Source: a virus. From it: DNA of 64,000 nucleotides. Positions within the stretch are counted from its first letter, which is position 1; the number at the start of each line of letters is the position of its first letter. Where the stretch lies: positions 62,001 through 126,000 of the IMG/VR virus record IMGVR_UViG_3300022514_000030; one strand, 5' to 3'. Both the position numbers and the translations under genes were made by a program. Shown here piece by piece: positions 8,945-18,838 of the stretch. The notes under the pieces were generated by a model. That model made no database searches and was not told where the DNA came from. It worked only from the letters and a program-made list of their open reading frames with translations.

Positions 8945-9470
8945 TGCGCAAAGCCTCCTTTATGCGCGGCAGCATCCCGTTGAACCGCGGCACATCAAAA
9001 GCCCTGAACATCCCAAGCGCATATATGTACTCAACACGCCCGCGAAAGCCAAGGATCTTGTCGCTCCGCACTACGTGGTATACACGCTCTACCCGCACCG
9101 GCACGCCTTTAGCCCAGCGCACGGCAAGTATGTAGTCGCCATCAGAGATGCTGACATCGTGCGGCAGGTAAAACCCTTCTGTGTCATGAAGCTGCGGCGT
9201 GGGGCTTTCCTTGCGCGGCGGCAGTGCAGCGCCCATATATGTCGGTACTGCTTCGCTGGATACCGGCATCTGTACGCGCCTGGCTCTAGCCTTGAATGCG
9301 CGAACCATATAGCCCGTTCCGAGGCACACATCGCAGTCCGAGCGCGGTTCGCGCGTTGCAGAGTCCCAGCACGCAGGACACTTAAAGCGCCGGTCTGCAT
9401 GCAGGATAACCACGTCACTGCCGAAATCCCTCAGAATGTCACCAAACTCTTTCCTTAAATCAAGCAGCAC
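8937..9470 (-). CDS. Neck/connector protein with a four-cysteine metal site
   Basis: The product has 177 aa and a GTG start. Residues about 31-52 hold two CxxC pairs (CPAC and CDVC, followed by LGTGY), a zinc-ribbon-like arrangement. The rest is beta-rich with no catalytic motif recognised. The gene overlaps the sheath-like gene by 8 nt and lies in the connector region between head and tail genes, so a head-tail joining protein stabilised by zinc is likely. I do not recognise the exact family. Confidence 0.5.
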   Translation of the reverse strand: MLLDLRKEFGDILRDFGSDVVILHADRRFKCPACWDSATREPRSDCDVCLGTGYMVRAFKARARRVQMPVSSEAVPTYMGAALPPRKESPTPQLHDTEGFYLPHDVSISDGDYILAVRWAKGVPVRVERVYHVVRSDKILGFRGRVEYIYALGMFRAFDVPRFNGMLPRIKEALRNG

Positions 9471-9476
9471 TGCTTA

Positions 9477-10007
9477 TTACACTCCTCTCGGCGCAAGCGG
9501 ATATGGATATGCCTCGCCGCCACGCACCGCCGAAGCAATGGGATACCGCCCTCTGAGCCGCGCTTCCCAATACGCCACCTCGCGCTCAAGGTTTCTAACG
9601 GCAACCTGCAGCTCGTTTGCCGTAACAGCCGGCCGGCGGTCTACCGCCAAATTGTCCAGCCTTTGCGATACAGACTCGCGCCCCTTATACGTGATACTGC
9701 GCAGGCGCGATATCACCACGTCCAGTGCCGCACGGTAGCGCGTATACTCGCACATCGCCACCGTCGGCCTGTCCGGAATCTCCTGGTTTGTACGCTCAAG
9801 TATGTCATTGCACATGAGGCTTGCACGGTACAGCACGCGCAGGGCGTCAAACTCGTTCAGCTCGTCCGGCGTAAGCCCGGTGTCAAGGAGCAGCTGTTCG
9901 TATGACGAATAAAGCGGCTGACACTTCGTGGCAAACTTGAACTGATACATACCGCCAGTGGTATTAATGCTAAGGTCGTATATCTGGTTTTCCATCAGCA
10001 GCGCCAT
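9477..10007 (-). CDS. Head-tail connector candidate, unknown family
   Basis: The product has 176 aa from the ATG at 10007. That start is chosen because GAGGT lies 7 nt upstream; the frame extends to 10028 without a ribosome site. The C-terminal half is rich in Arg, Glu and Leu and looks helical (ELQVAVRNLEREVAYWEARL). It sits between small neck genes. The stop of the upstream gene lies inside its ribosome site, so the two are probably translationally coupled. No known domain was recognised. Confidence 0.5.
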   Translation of the reverse strand: MALLMENQIYDLSINTTGGMYQFKFATKCQPLYSSYEQLLLDTGLTPDELNEFDALRVLYRASLMCNDILERTNQEIPDRPTVAMCEYTRYRAALDVVISRLRSITYKGRESVSQRLDNLAVDRRPAVTANELQVAVRNLEREVAYWEARLRGRYPIASAVRGGEAYPYPLAPRGV

Positions 10008-10012
10008 GTCCG

Positions 10013-10255
10013 TTACCTCGCAACACACATAATCTCCGCTCGCTCGGGAAGCGGTTCCGACAGCCTTATCGTCTTGGTACCGACAAAGGTATAGTCAATG
10101 CCGGGATATGCCAGAAGGCCGTTAATGTATACCAGCACATGCGTCCTGCCGGGAATATACTCAATATCCGAAAGTGCTATCTCCTGCTGTCCCGCCTCAC
10201 AGATGACATACTCCGTCCGTTCAAAAGCCTTGCCTTTCCTGAAGAGCGCTACCAC
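10013..10255 (-). CDS. Small beta-rich virion protein
   Basis: It has about 80 aa from a GTG at 10255, 6-7 nt after GAGGTGG; an earlier in-frame GTG at 10270 overlaps the previous stop. The core VLVYINGLLAYPGIDYTFVG resembles the repeated 'YxNGxxVxxxEYTVD' unit of the giant protein at 14160-17450 and the VFLNGVLQEEGVNY segment of the fibre at 28283. It may be a single copy of a beta module reused across this virion. Function is unknown. Confidence 0.5.
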   Translation of the reverse strand: MVALFRKGKAFERTEYVICEAGQQEIALSDIEYIPGRTHVLVYINGLLAYPGIDYTFVGTKTIRLSEPLPERAEIMCVAR

Positions 10256-10266
10256 CCAAAACCACC

Positions 10267-11346
10267 TCACGACGTTGAAATCACAAGCGAAAACCTGTGA
10301 TCCGTGGACGGGAAAAACAGCATGTCCTGCGGCCGCTGCACCTTTACCCAGAACGCCGCATAACCCCCGGCTTCAACCTGTGGTATGTACACGCTCTTGT
10401 CGTAATACCCCGGAACACCGCCAACATCAGGCGCAAGCAGCACCCATTTGTCACCATGTGCCGTGTTAAAGTTGGTAGCATACACGGACACGTTTGCTAC
10501 AGCCTCCGTCCCGGGATTGTATATCTCCAGCCGCTTTTCAACCGTCCCATTCATCAAGCCGCCAAGAAACACTTCATCACCCGGCAAAACCTCTACACCG
10601 TCGTTTATGAGCTTAAGGTCCAGTGTGTTGTACCAAAATATGTCCCCGCCAAATATCTCAGTGAGCCCAGTGCTGGCAACCAATACACCGCCGCTGTCGT
10701 AAACGCTTATCTGGCCCTTCACAGCAAGACCGATAAGCCCGATGTTTATCTCGACAGCACCGTTGACAGGAACACTGGATGCAACCGTGGTGCCATACTC
10801 ATTAGTAACTGCGACTGTATAGCCGCTCGGCACATTGCCAACAAATATGGAAGACGCCCTGACCACAACCACCTCTTCCACGGTCACGGGAGATACGCCA
10901 TCGGCATATACGCCCGGCAGCGGGTCCTTCGATATAAACGCAGTGCCCACTACCTCCCATTCATTCCTGCTTGATGAATAGGCATATGCCTCGCACCTTT
11001 CATCCTTCACACAAAACCTAAGCCTGTCATACACCCTGTCCGTCCCAGATACAAGGGAGAGATAAATTGCCTCATCATCGCTGGACCACAGCACAAGGCC
11101 GGCGCTGTCATCCAGGGAAGACGGCAAGTACCGGAGCTTGACTTCAACGGCATACTGATAGTTCAGTCCTCTGCAGGAAAGCAAGGCCAGGACAGAACCA
11201 TCCGGGCTCAATGATGGATCCATCCGGAGCCCTTCCGGTGTCATAGCGTAGTAATCGCCGCTCGGCGACAAAATCCATTCCGCCCCCACTGACTCGAACC
11301 TTGTCCTGTATATAAAGCCGCTGCTTACCAAGTCTATCCTGGCCAT
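10267..11346 (-). CDS. Beta-sandwich virion/adhesin protein
   Basis: This 359-aa protein has a good GGAGG site before the ATG at 11346. The first 130 residues have the look of a concanavalin/laminin-G-like jelly roll (AEWILSPSGDYYAMTPEG; YAVEVKLRYLPSS; AGLVLWSSDDEAIYLSLV), a fold phages use to bind glycans. The remainder is beta-rich with Ig-like segments (VEKRLEIYNPGTEAVANVSV). It probably belongs to the tail-fibre or baseplate set with the two very large proteins upstream. The family call is by pattern only. Confidence 0.5.
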   Translation of the reverse strand: MARIDLVSSGFIYRTRFESVGAEWILSPSGDYYAMTPEGLRMDPSLSPDGSVLALLSCRGLNYQYAVEVKLRYLPSSLDDSAGLVLWSSDDEAIYLSLVSGTDRVYDRLRFCVKDERCEAYAYSSSRNEWEVVGTAFISKDPLPGVYADGVSPVTVEEVVVVRASSIFVGNVPSGYTVAVTNEYGTTVASSVPVNGAVEINIGLIGLAVKGQISVYDSGGVLVASTGLTEIFGGDIFWYNTLDLKLINDGVEVLPGDEVFLGGLMNGTVEKRLEIYNPGTEAVANVSVYATNFNTAHGDKWVLLAPDVGGVPGYYDKSVYIPQVEAGGYAAFWVKVQRPQDMLFFPSTDHRFSLVISTS

Positions 11347-11369
11347 CGCTCAACCTCCAAGCTTACAGC

Positions 11370-11585
11370 TTATCCGAGCGTGAGTACCATCCTCTTGTCT
11401 ATCTTCTTGCAGACCATTATGGAATCGGAGCTCACCTTCTTAATGAGCTCTTCACAGACGCGCTTTGCGTCGTGTATAGAGCGGTATATGCCGTAGACTA
11501 CCCATACGTCATACGTTGTGCTTGATACGTTGTACCCGAGCGTAGCACTCGGTTTCACAAACACTACATACTGGACGTTAGTCAT
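11370..11585 (-). CDS. Small unknown protein
   Basis: It has 71 aa and GGGAGGT before the ATG at 11585. The compact alpha/beta sequence contains the segment YGIYRSIHDAKRVCEELIKK. It lies between two large fibre-like genes on the same strand with short gaps, so it is part of that operon, perhaps as an assembly chaperone. No family was recognised. Confidence 0.45.
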   Translation of the reverse strand: MTNVQYVVFVKPSATLGYNVSSTTYDVWVVYGIYRSIHDAKRVCEELIKKVSSDSIMVCKKIDKRMVLTLG

Positions 11586-11591
11586 GGATTT

Positions 11592-14117
11592 TTACCTCCC
11601 AAGTCTCGGTCTTTTACCTAAGTTGAACAACCTGGTGCCTTTTACCTTCCCCTCATGGTGCAGGTCATAGTACCTCTTAAGCATGCCGATGAGCATATCG
11701 ACAGCCTCGTAGCCGTTCACGTTCTTGGGCGATTCAATGACCTGCGCCGAGCGGAACTTAACATAGTCTACCTTCATCCCGCTCAACTCCATCCGGTCTT
11801 CTTCCGATTCTGTATGAAATTCGAACAGAATGGTGTGGTTACCTTTGGGAAGGTCGGCTTCGGCTCGGGCCAGCGACGCGAGCAGATAGCTCTTGTCCTG
11901 ACCGTCTACCGTCAGCTTTGCAGCTGCAGTGCCCGATGCGTTAGTTATCGCCACCGTGAACTCAAATGTCGTCGGCAGTAGGTTGGCTATGTTTATCTCG
12001 AGCACCGCATCCTTGGCCTGTGTAGCGTACACCAGCTTATCCCTGTCAACCGCCCACCCGTCAGCACGAACTATATACGACCTATCGTCTTTCGGGATGC
12101 CATCCTCAAGGTTGAGCGACTGTTCGTGCGAGATCCACGGTTCGTACTCCCGAACAAGGAAGTAGTTATTGGTCGACACTATCACATACTCGCTGTACCA
12201 GCGTACCATCCTGAATGCTCTCTGGTACTCTTCCCTTTTGTAATCAAACTGCCTCAATTTGTTATATAACCTGTCTATGGCAACACGGACTGCCTCACCA
12301 GGCGGCAGCTTTTCGTAGCTAAATGTATTCTCCTTGAGGTCCCTGTAAAGAAGCAGCATGACGTCCCTTAAGACCCATAGATGGACATTGACTATCTTAA
12401 GCCCCACGTCAGCATATTTACCAACAGGGTGTGAGGCGGGGAACTCTACCATAACTTCCGGTACGTCAGCGGGACTAAGCGGTTTGTACGGCTCCCCGGT
12501 CTTGGGGTCGTAAAGAAGCGCAGTGTCATACTTAAAGTCAACGGGCGGCAGCTGCAGCCTGTCCACCCGCTCGCTGTAGTCTCGAAACAACTCCTCCCAC
12601 AGTGCATCCCATGAAAGGCCGCGCGGAACACATAAAAGCTCTGCACTCGACACCTCGCGCTCTAAACCCATGCCCTCACTTACAGCAGCATCATCGGGAG
12701 CGAGCTCGACCGGCTGTGCAGCACCCGCAGTACCCACTTCTTTGTCCTGCTTAAGAACCGCTGTGCCATCAAGGACTTCACCTGCTAGTGCTCTTGTCTG
12801 CGCATCAACTGCTCCGTCGAGTTCAGCACCGCTGTGCGTCACAGTCTCAACAGGAGCGCTGTCAAGCATACTCCCGGGCAGCGCAATCGTCCGCGCATCA
12901 ACCATTCCGTCAAGCTTGGCGCCATAATTGGCTGCAGTGTTGGTTTGAAAGCCGTCCAGGATTGTTCCGTTCAGCAGCATGCCCTGCGCACCAACTGCTT
13001 TGCCAAGTTCAGTGCCACTGTGTGTCGCAGCACCTGCAGAAACAATATCAAGACTGCTGCCTGCCCCTCTGAACAGCCTGGAAAGCGCAGTCGTGGACTG
13101 AAAAACGTCCACCACCTTGTGTAGCCTGGAAAATGGGATGGATAAATGCATGCCATCCTGAGCAGAAACCTCGGTCAGTTTTCTTGCAGCAGGCGCACTA
13201 TCAGTTAGCCTAACGCCACTGCGAGATACAGCACGCTCCAGTCCCTGCGCATATTTCTGTATGAGAGCGTTAGAAACACTCTTGCTGCCGGTCAGTACAG
13301 AAAACTTACCGCCCCTGGTCCGGTCTCTTTCACCATAACCAGGAGTCAGCTTTGCTGTGCCGCGCACTGCGCCTCTGTCAGCCGAACTATGCTGGACTGC
13401 GAACGCGCCGCCAGCACCGCCTTCCATCGCTCCGGCAACGCACTGGCGGAAAGCCGTCCTGCTGCCCAAATACCTGTATCCAGTAAGCTGACTAATCTCG
13501 GCTTCTCTCGCATAGTAGTACTGCGTGCTGACAGGTGTATGAATTTGGGTAATACCGCGCAGGTCTGTCACGGCGCCCTGCGGCATACAGCTGTGAGCCG
13601 CAGTGAACACATCTCTACTAGCCGACTGATGTGCATGGACATCGGCTTCTCTTGTGCTTGTCCTCTCCGTTTCTCCCTGGACTATAACCTCTGTGCCATT
13701 ACGATTTTCGGTATGCGCTAGCTTATCACGGAACAGCTCAGCCTGCTCACCAATGGCCACGGTCCCGTGCGGCAGCTCATGCTTGTCTGCTGCTCTGGTT
13801 TCACCCCGCACCACAGCAGCCGCATCCAGCTCTCTCACCTCTGTATGAACAGCCGGTTCCATCAGTACCTCGGATAAGGCACTAATACTTCCGGCGCTTT
13901 GTGGAGGCGCAGCCGTGTCCTCTCTATCATCCAAAACACGGGCCGGCTTTCCATTGGCATGCATGCTGAACGCTCGAAGCAAAACCGAGTCGGCGTCCTT
14001 TATAACAGCCGGAACCGGCGCGGGATGTTTACCGGAATCAAATATGCTGTAGGGCAGATACCTTACAGGATACGCTCCAGATGTGTAAATAGGAGACACG
14101 GCGGTATAGGCCGCCAT
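11592..14117 (-). CDS. Large repetitive virion protein (fibre-associated)
   Basis: The product has about 841 aa from the ATG at 14117, chosen for the GAGGGAG upstream; the frame can also start at 14153. The first 450 residues are low-complexity, Ala/Ser/Thr/Glu-rich and contain degenerate repeats around THSGAELDGAVDAQT and ALAGEVLDG (about residues 360-450), consistent with an elongated or disordered stalk. The C-terminal 380 residues look folded, including a segment like TFEFTVAITNASGTAAAKL that resembles a carbohydrate-binding beta domain. It is probably part of the tail fibre or baseplate periphery. No named family was recognised. Confidence 0.55.
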   Translation of the reverse strand: MAAYTAVSPIYTSGAYPVRYLPYSIFDSGKHPAPVPAVIKDADSVLLRAFSMHANGKPARVLDDREDTAAPPQSAGSISALSEVLMEPAVHTEVRELDAAAVVRGETRAADKHELPHGTVAIGEQAELFRDKLAHTENRNGTEVIVQGETERTSTREADVHAHQSASRDVFTAAHSCMPQGAVTDLRGITQIHTPVSTQYYYAREAEISQLTGYRYLGSRTAFRQCVAGAMEGGAGGAFAVQHSSADRGAVRGTAKLTPGYGERDRTRGGKFSVLTGSKSVSNALIQKYAQGLERAVSRSGVRLTDSAPAARKLTEVSAQDGMHLSIPFSRLHKVVDVFQSTTALSRLFRGAGSSLDIVSAGAATHSGTELGKAVGAQGMLLNGTILDGFQTNTAANYGAKLDGMVDARTIALPGSMLDSAPVETVTHSGAELDGAVDAQTRALAGEVLDGTAVLKQDKEVGTAGAAQPVELAPDDAAVSEGMGLEREVSSAELLCVPRGLSWDALWEELFRDYSERVDRLQLPPVDFKYDTALLYDPKTGEPYKPLSPADVPEVMVEFPASHPVGKYADVGLKIVNVHLWVLRDVMLLLYRDLKENTFSYEKLPPGEAVRVAIDRLYNKLRQFDYKREEYQRAFRMVRWYSEYVIVSTNNYFLVREYEPWISHEQSLNLEDGIPKDDRSYIVRADGWAVDRDKLVYATQAKDAVLEINIANLLPTTFEFTVAITNASGTAAAKLTVDGQDKSYLLASLARAEADLPKGNHTILFEFHTESEEDRMELSGMKVDYVKFRSAQVIESPKNVNGYEAVDMLIGMLKRYYDLHHEGKVKGTRLFNLGKRPRLGR

Positions 14118-14159
14118 GTCTCCCTCAGTGCTGAAACGCACGGTACAGTACATATCGCA

Positions 14160-17100
14160 TCACTGCTTCTTTATAGCAATGCCGTAGAAGCTGTTAGCGC
14201 TTGAGGATATGAAGCTGTACGGCGCGTTAATCGCGAAGAACTTATAAACCTCCTCATCAGGCTGACCTTTGTTTACAACCAGTTCGTCAATTGGCGCAAG
14301 GCTGGCGCCGTCAACCGCAACGACACCGTCCAATGTGCCGCGGTAACCATCGAACGGATGCACAACGCTTATGCAGCTGACGTACACCTTGCCTGTGAAG
14401 CTGGATGGATTGAAGCCAATCTTGGTCATAAACTCCTCGGGCGTATGGAAGGCTGCCCTGTGCTGCTGGTAATAAGCCCCGCCGCGGGTGCGGTACATGC
14501 TGATATCGGTCACGCCGGTGGCAGTAGCTGGACCAAAGCTGCTCGGATAGTTTATCTTTGTCACTACTCCGGTCTGTGGATCTCTTACTATCTGGTTGAT
14601 AACATATCCGGTTGGCGACGGCGATTCGTTCTTGAGATTAGTAATGCTGCCGTCATCGATAAATTCCGTGACAGCCACATCTTGCACATAAGCAAGGAGC
14701 TTGTACTTGGTGGTATCTTTTGCTGCAGAAGACAAAGCGCGTTTATCCCATCCTAAAAAGGCGCCCCAGTAATTTGTCTTTCTAGTTGCACTAACCTCGG
14801 TATAGCGGTATATCTTCCAGCCAACAATGTCGTCCCGCTGCGGCAGTGTAACGGAAATCTTAACGCTGTAGTTAGTTCTTTTCTCTGGCGTGACAGTTGA
14901 TTCAAACGTGTCTACATACACCATTTCGCTCGGGGGCGATTCGCCACTGTCAGTTACGAAGGTGATCATGTAGCAGTAATAAGTTGGATTACTGGAAGAG
15001 AAATTACCACTGCCAGGCATAAGCTGTGCGGAGACGATTGTTTTTTCTGTCGGGGGATTTATCCTGTTTGCCGGCACAGTCGCAGAGGTTGTGGTAAGAG
15101 CAAAATTACCAAACGTATCATTGATCCCGCCTTCATACGGCTTAATCCTTCCAATATAGGCAAAGCCAATAATGTAGTTCATGTAATCTACTCCCGGCTC
15201 ACCCATGAGAACCATTACCAGCCTGTCATTGGTCACACTCATCCAGTAACGTATAGCCACTTCCGTCATAGAAGACGGCAAGTTGACAGGCTTTAAATAA
15301 CCACCCCTGCTGATCTGAATCGTGTTTCCACTAGTGCCACCGGAAATGTCATAAACAACAGGCACTTCTTCCCAGTCGCGCAGCCAGGACAGTTTGCTCC
15401 ACGGCGACACGTGGGCGCCTTCGCTTACCAACATACCAGACGAATCATACACATTAGCAGCCGGTTTTTCAGCTACCGCATCCCATTTGTCAAACATCCT
15501 TACCTCGATGTAATGGTGGTTGGCGCCTGTTGGTTGGAACACGCCGTTCGCATCTCTGTAATATGTGGTACAGGTCTCCGGATTGATAATCTTGCTGGAG
15601 CGGTAGAACTCAACATACATCGTGAGCGATGTCATGTTGAGCCTTTCGTCGCTGTAGAGGTTCTGCAGCTTCTGCTCGTCTGTCAGCTCTACTGGCGTTG
15701 TGGTCGTTTTGAGCACAAGCCTGTCTTTTATCGCAGCAATAGCCTCTTCAATACCGTTTGTGTAGTAGCTGTAGTCTATTGTCGCCTGGTCCAAAACGTC
15801 CACCGGCTGGTTAAACACAACTGTACCGTCCTCATAGATTACCTTATACTCACTTGTATCGACGGCTTGACCGTTGATGTAAACAGTCAGCGTATGCTCC
15901 GCGGATATTGGCTTGTTTGCAGTCTTGAACAGCTGGTTGTTAACCGGCACCAGCTCTTCATTCAGGATATCCTCAACAGATGCATAGTACGTGTAGTCTG
16001 CGGTTATATAATCCATCCGCGGGCAGAAGACAAACGATGCTGTAATCACGGCAGACGTATCCTGGATGGTATTGAATACTATATTACCGTTTGTGGTATC
16101 AAGCGTGTATTCGCCCTGCGACACCGTCTGCCCGTTCCTCTTAACAACAAGGTTCTGCGACAGAACGTTTTTAACACCGGTCGAATAGACGATGTAGTTG
16201 GTGGTGGTCAGCCGGACATCCTGCAATGACACAACCGCTTCATAGTAGTAGTAATCAACGGTTATGGCATATGGCGTGCCGTAGTAGGAGTAGTCAACGG
16301 TTATGACAGCAGATGGGTCCTGAGCAGTGTTAAACACTATGCGGTTGTTGTTTGTGTCAACGGTGTATTCCGATGCATCTACAGGCTGTGAATTGCGGTA
16401 CACCACTACAGTGCCGGGTACTATCGGACTCCCAGCAACGGTGTATATCTTGTTGTCCTGTGTCGAAGTAACCTCCTGTGTAACGCTTATAACCCTGCGC
16501 TGAATGTTGTTAAATGTGATCGTGCCGTTTATCCTGTCAACTGTGTACTCGGTTGGCGCCACAACATTACCATCCCTGTACACAACAATCGCATCTTCGA
16601 ACGTGATAGGCTTGTGGGATACCGAATACACTCTGTAGTCAGTGGTACCGGGCGCTTCGCCCAATACGAAGGATACATTGCTCTGCACGGTGTCAAACGT
16701 AATTGTGCCGTTTGCAAGGCCTACGGCATACTCTGATGGTGAAACATAAGTGCCGTTCCTGTACACTTTCAAAAGGTCAGCCGAGACAAGGGCGCCGTTC
16801 TGTGTACTGAAGTTGACACCGTCCGTCGACTTCAAAACCTCGCCCGTTACCGCTGTGGCATTTGAGTAGCATGTATAGTCCGCAGTTATCACGTAGGGCT
16901 CGGACAGGTACTCGTAGCTTGCGGTTATGGCCGCATTCTCGTCCTGATAGAGACGGAACGTTACCTTGCCGTTCTTGGTCTCAAGCACGTACTCCACCGG
17001 GTCAACTTCCGCACCGTTCCTGAACACTTTAAGCGTGCTCGCCACGATCTCCGTATGACCGAGGTCGTACGTCCTATAATCGGTCGTCTGAAGGGAGACG

Positions 17101-17450
17101 TTCTCTACCGCCGCCCTCATCCTCTGCGGCTCTTTAAAGAGTATCGTGCCGTTTTGGTAGTCAACAGTGTATTCCGTCGAGCTGACAAGGCTGCCGTTGC
17201 GGAATACACGCACCACTCTGTTAGGCACGATGGGCTTTCTTGAAGTGTTGTAAAGCAGGTAGTTCTTGGATTCGAGCACTTCCTGCAGCACACGCCTTAT
17301 TGACCTGTACTTCTGCGGAGATGGATATATCAGTTCCCAGTTCTTGCCCGGTATAAGCTCGCCTGCCGCATCTTTGAAGACCGTACAGGCGTTTCTTGCA
17401 ATAGTCTTCAGTATCTCGTTGGACGATGTAAAACCCTCAATCCATGCCAT
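14160..17450 (-). CDS. Giant beta-repeat tail adhesin
   Basis: This 1,096-aa protein has eight to nine copies, between residues about 70 and 560, of a unit like VFRNGSLVSSTEYTVDYQNG followed by TILF and alternating with ITADYTY-type strands. The unit resembles modules seen elsewhere in this virion. The C-terminal half holds other beta domains and a fibronectin-like segment near APVSG-type loops. Length, repeats and position fit a receptor-binding fibre or tail spike. No Shine-Dalgarno sequence is visible before the ATG at 17450: the upstream bases belong to the end of the IsrB element, so that insertion may have displaced the original ribosome site. Confidence 0.6.
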   Translation of the reverse strand: MAWIEGFTSSNEILKTIARNACTVFKDAAGELIPGKNWELIYPSPQKYRSIRRVLQEVLESKNYLLYNTSRKPIVPNRVVRVFRNGSLVSSTEYTVDYQNGTILFKEPQRMRAAVENVSLQTTDYRTYDLGHTEIVASTLKVFRNGAEVDPVEYVLETKNGKVTFRLYQDENAAITASYEYLSEPYVITADYTCYSNATAVTGEVLKSTDGVNFSTQNGALVSADLLKVYRNGTYVSPSEYAVGLANGTITFDTVQSNVSFVLGEAPGTTDYRVYSVSHKPITFEDAIVVYRDGNVVAPTEYTVDRINGTITFNNIQRRVISVTQEVTSTQDNKIYTVAGSPIVPGTVVVYRNSQPVDASEYTVDTNNNRIVFNTAQDPSAVITVDYSYYGTPYAITVDYYYYEAVVSLQDVRLTTTNYIVYSTGVKNVLSQNLVVKRNGQTVSQGEYTLDTTNGNIVFNTIQDTSAVITASFVFCPRMDYITADYTYYASVEDILNEELVPVNNQLFKTANKPISAEHTLTVYINGQAVDTSEYKVIYEDGTVVFNQPVDVLDQATIDYSYYTNGIEEAIAAIKDRLVLKTTTTPVELTDEQKLQNLYSDERLNMTSLTMYVEFYRSSKIINPETCTTYYRDANGVFQPTGANHHYIEVRMFDKWDAVAEKPAANVYDSSGMLVSEGAHVSPWSKLSWLRDWEEVPVVYDISGGTSGNTIQISRGGYLKPVNLPSSMTEVAIRYWMSVTNDRLVMVLMGEPGVDYMNYIIGFAYIGRIKPYEGGINDTFGNFALTTTSATVPANRINPPTEKTIVSAQLMPGSGNFSSSNPTYYCYMITFVTDSGESPPSEMVYVDTFESTVTPEKRTNYSVKISVTLPQRDDIVGWKIYRYTEVSATRKTNYWGAFLGWDKRALSSAAKDTTKYKLLAYVQDVAVTEFIDDGSITNLKNESPSPTGYVINQIVRDPQTGVVTKINYPSSFGPATATGVTDISMYRTRGGAYYQQHRAAFHTPEEFMTKIGFNPSSFTGKVYVSCISVVHPFDGYRGTLDGVVAVDGASLAPIDELVVNKGQPDEEVYKFFAINAPYSFISSSANSFYGIAIKKQ

Positions 17451-17504
17451 ATCAAAACTGCGGCCTGGGGACCCGCCGCCTTTAGGGGGCGGGAGGAAAG
17501 ACCG

Positions 17505-18533
17505 CTAAACTACCTCCTTTCCAGAAATATACTGAGACCGCCAGGAAACAGAGGTTAATACCCGGCAATCCTCGGGTTTCACAGTTCGTGTGACCCTCTT
17601 CCCTGTTTTGATGTCGTGCAGGCTCAGTCGACCGTTTAAGTGGCCGCCAACGTAGCAGAGGCCCCACCGCAGGTGCTTCACCAGTGTGCCGCGCTTGAGC
17701 CCCAGGCTACGAGTACCGCCGTAAGGCCTCCTGATTCCACCCTCCTCCGGCTCCAGGCGGTGCAGCTGGCGGCGGTGGAACCGCAATGGAACCAGGTAGT
17801 AGAGCCCGATGTGGTCGGGGTGTTCGGCGCCCGACACGGAGGCCGCCAACACCCAGGCGTCCACGCAGTGGGAGAAGAAACTCTTCTTTCTTTTGTCGCC
17901 GTTCTTCTTGAGGCCGAACGCTTCCCGGAGCTGTTTCGTCTCGTGACCCTGCCTCAGAACGGGCTCGAACCCCAGCTCTCCCAGCTTCCGGTAGAAGCAT
18001 TCCTTCCCCACCTGGACAGGGGAAAAGCTCCTGTTCCAGCGGCGGCTCCCCTTCTTCATCTCTGCCTTGACGTCCTCCACCACAATGTGGGAGATGGGAA
18101 GTATCCTGAGTAAGTCCCGGATTATCCTCAGCTTCGCCTCCCACCTCGCCCGGGTTGACGGGGGAAGGGTGTTACGCCCACGCAACCTCTCGGGCTTCGT
18201 AACCCGGCGACGGGTCTTGCGGTAACGCCTGGCGCGGCGCATCCGCCTCCTCTGCTCCACGGCCTTTTTCACGTGGGTTACGGCTTCCGACATGATGTTC
18301 AGAACGGTATGCTTTGTGCCCACTACGGAAGTACCCTCGAACTTGCTGCCCGGGTCCTGGCCAAGTGCAAGGATTTGATTTGCAGGCTCCACTTCGTAGG
18401 TGAGTTGGATGTAGAATATGCCCAGCTTGCTCCGCTTTGGAAGCGCTTTACCCCGCTTCAGGAACAACCTCGCCTTGGCCGGATGGCAGGGCATGAGGGG
18501 CCTTCCACCGGCGTCGACGACGGGAATGCGCAT
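17505..18533 (-). CDS. isrB: IsrB-like RNA-guided RuvC nuclease
   Basis: The protein has 342 aa, with AAAAGGAGG before the ATG. The N-terminal PLMP motif (GGRPLMPCHP, residues 10-18) is the hallmark of IscB/IsrB. An arginine-rich bridge helix follows at residues 95-111. RuvC catalytic positions are Asp60 (GQDPGSK), Glu153 (VVEDVK) and His222/Asp225 (FSHCVDAW). Only about 65 residues separate RuvC II from RuvC III, so no HNH domain fits. That and the size (IsrB proteins are about 350 aa; IscB about 400-500) favour IsrB, known to nick DNA guided by an omegaRNA. The RNA candidate lies directly upstream. All catalytic residues are present, so it may be active. Confidence 0.85.
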   Translation of the reverse strand: MRIPVVDAGGRPLMPCHPAKARLFLKRGKALPKRSKLGIFYIQLTYEVEPANQILALGQDPGSKFEGTSVVGTKHTVLNIMSEAVTHVKKAVEQRRRMRRARRYRKTRRRVTKPERLRGRNTLPPSTRARWEAKLRIIRDLLRILPISHIVVEDVKAEMKKGSRRWNRSFSPVQVGKECFYRKLGELGFEPVLRQGHETKQLREAFGLKKNGDKRKKSFFSHCVDAWVLAASVSGAEHPDHIGLYYLVPLRFHRRQLHRLEPEEGGIRRPYGGTRSLGLKRGTLVKHLRWGLCYVGGHLNGRLSLHDIKTGKRVTRTVKPEDCRVLTSVSWRSQYISGKEVV

Positions 18534-18540
18534 CTCAATT

Positions 18541-18838
18541 TCCTCCTTTTCCCGCTTGTACGGGAGAGCTATTCGCTCGGCTCCGGGTCAAAGCCCGGGT
18601 GAAATTCCCCTTCGGCAATGCCCGACAGGCATAGCGCGGTTTTAAACCACGCGCGGCATTCAGCGGTTCTGCCGGAAGGGACCGGACTAGGGGGGCATCC
18701 GGGCTTCCTTCGTAGCCCACCGGGCGTAGGGCTAACTGAGGAAGGAAGTCCTTCCGTCTTGTTGCCCTGAGCCTAGTGCACGGGTTACCCTCGGGCCCGC
18801 CAACCCAAGCCCTACGCCTGAAGGCGTAGGGTCCGTGA
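18541..18838 (-). ncRNA. omegaRNA (HEARO-like) of the IsrB element
   Basis: About 300 nt immediately upstream of isrB are GC-rich and full of inverted pairs. The 5' part has CCCTACGCC/GGCGTAGGG, followed by a second CCCTACGCCC segment, and nearer the gene CCCGGGCTTTG/ACCCGG and CTCTCCCGTACAAGCGGGA. Size and position match the omegaRNA of IscB/IsrB elements. By family knowledge the guide would lie at its 5' end, reading into the end of the 18839-19282 gene. A 107-codon ORF across it is taken to be spurious. Confidence 0.75.

Noticed and set aside
17505-18533. TnpB/Cas12f-like protein
   Set aside because: The PLMP N-terminus, the bridge helix after RuvC I and the lack of a TnpB zinc finger fit IscB/IsrB, not TnpB.
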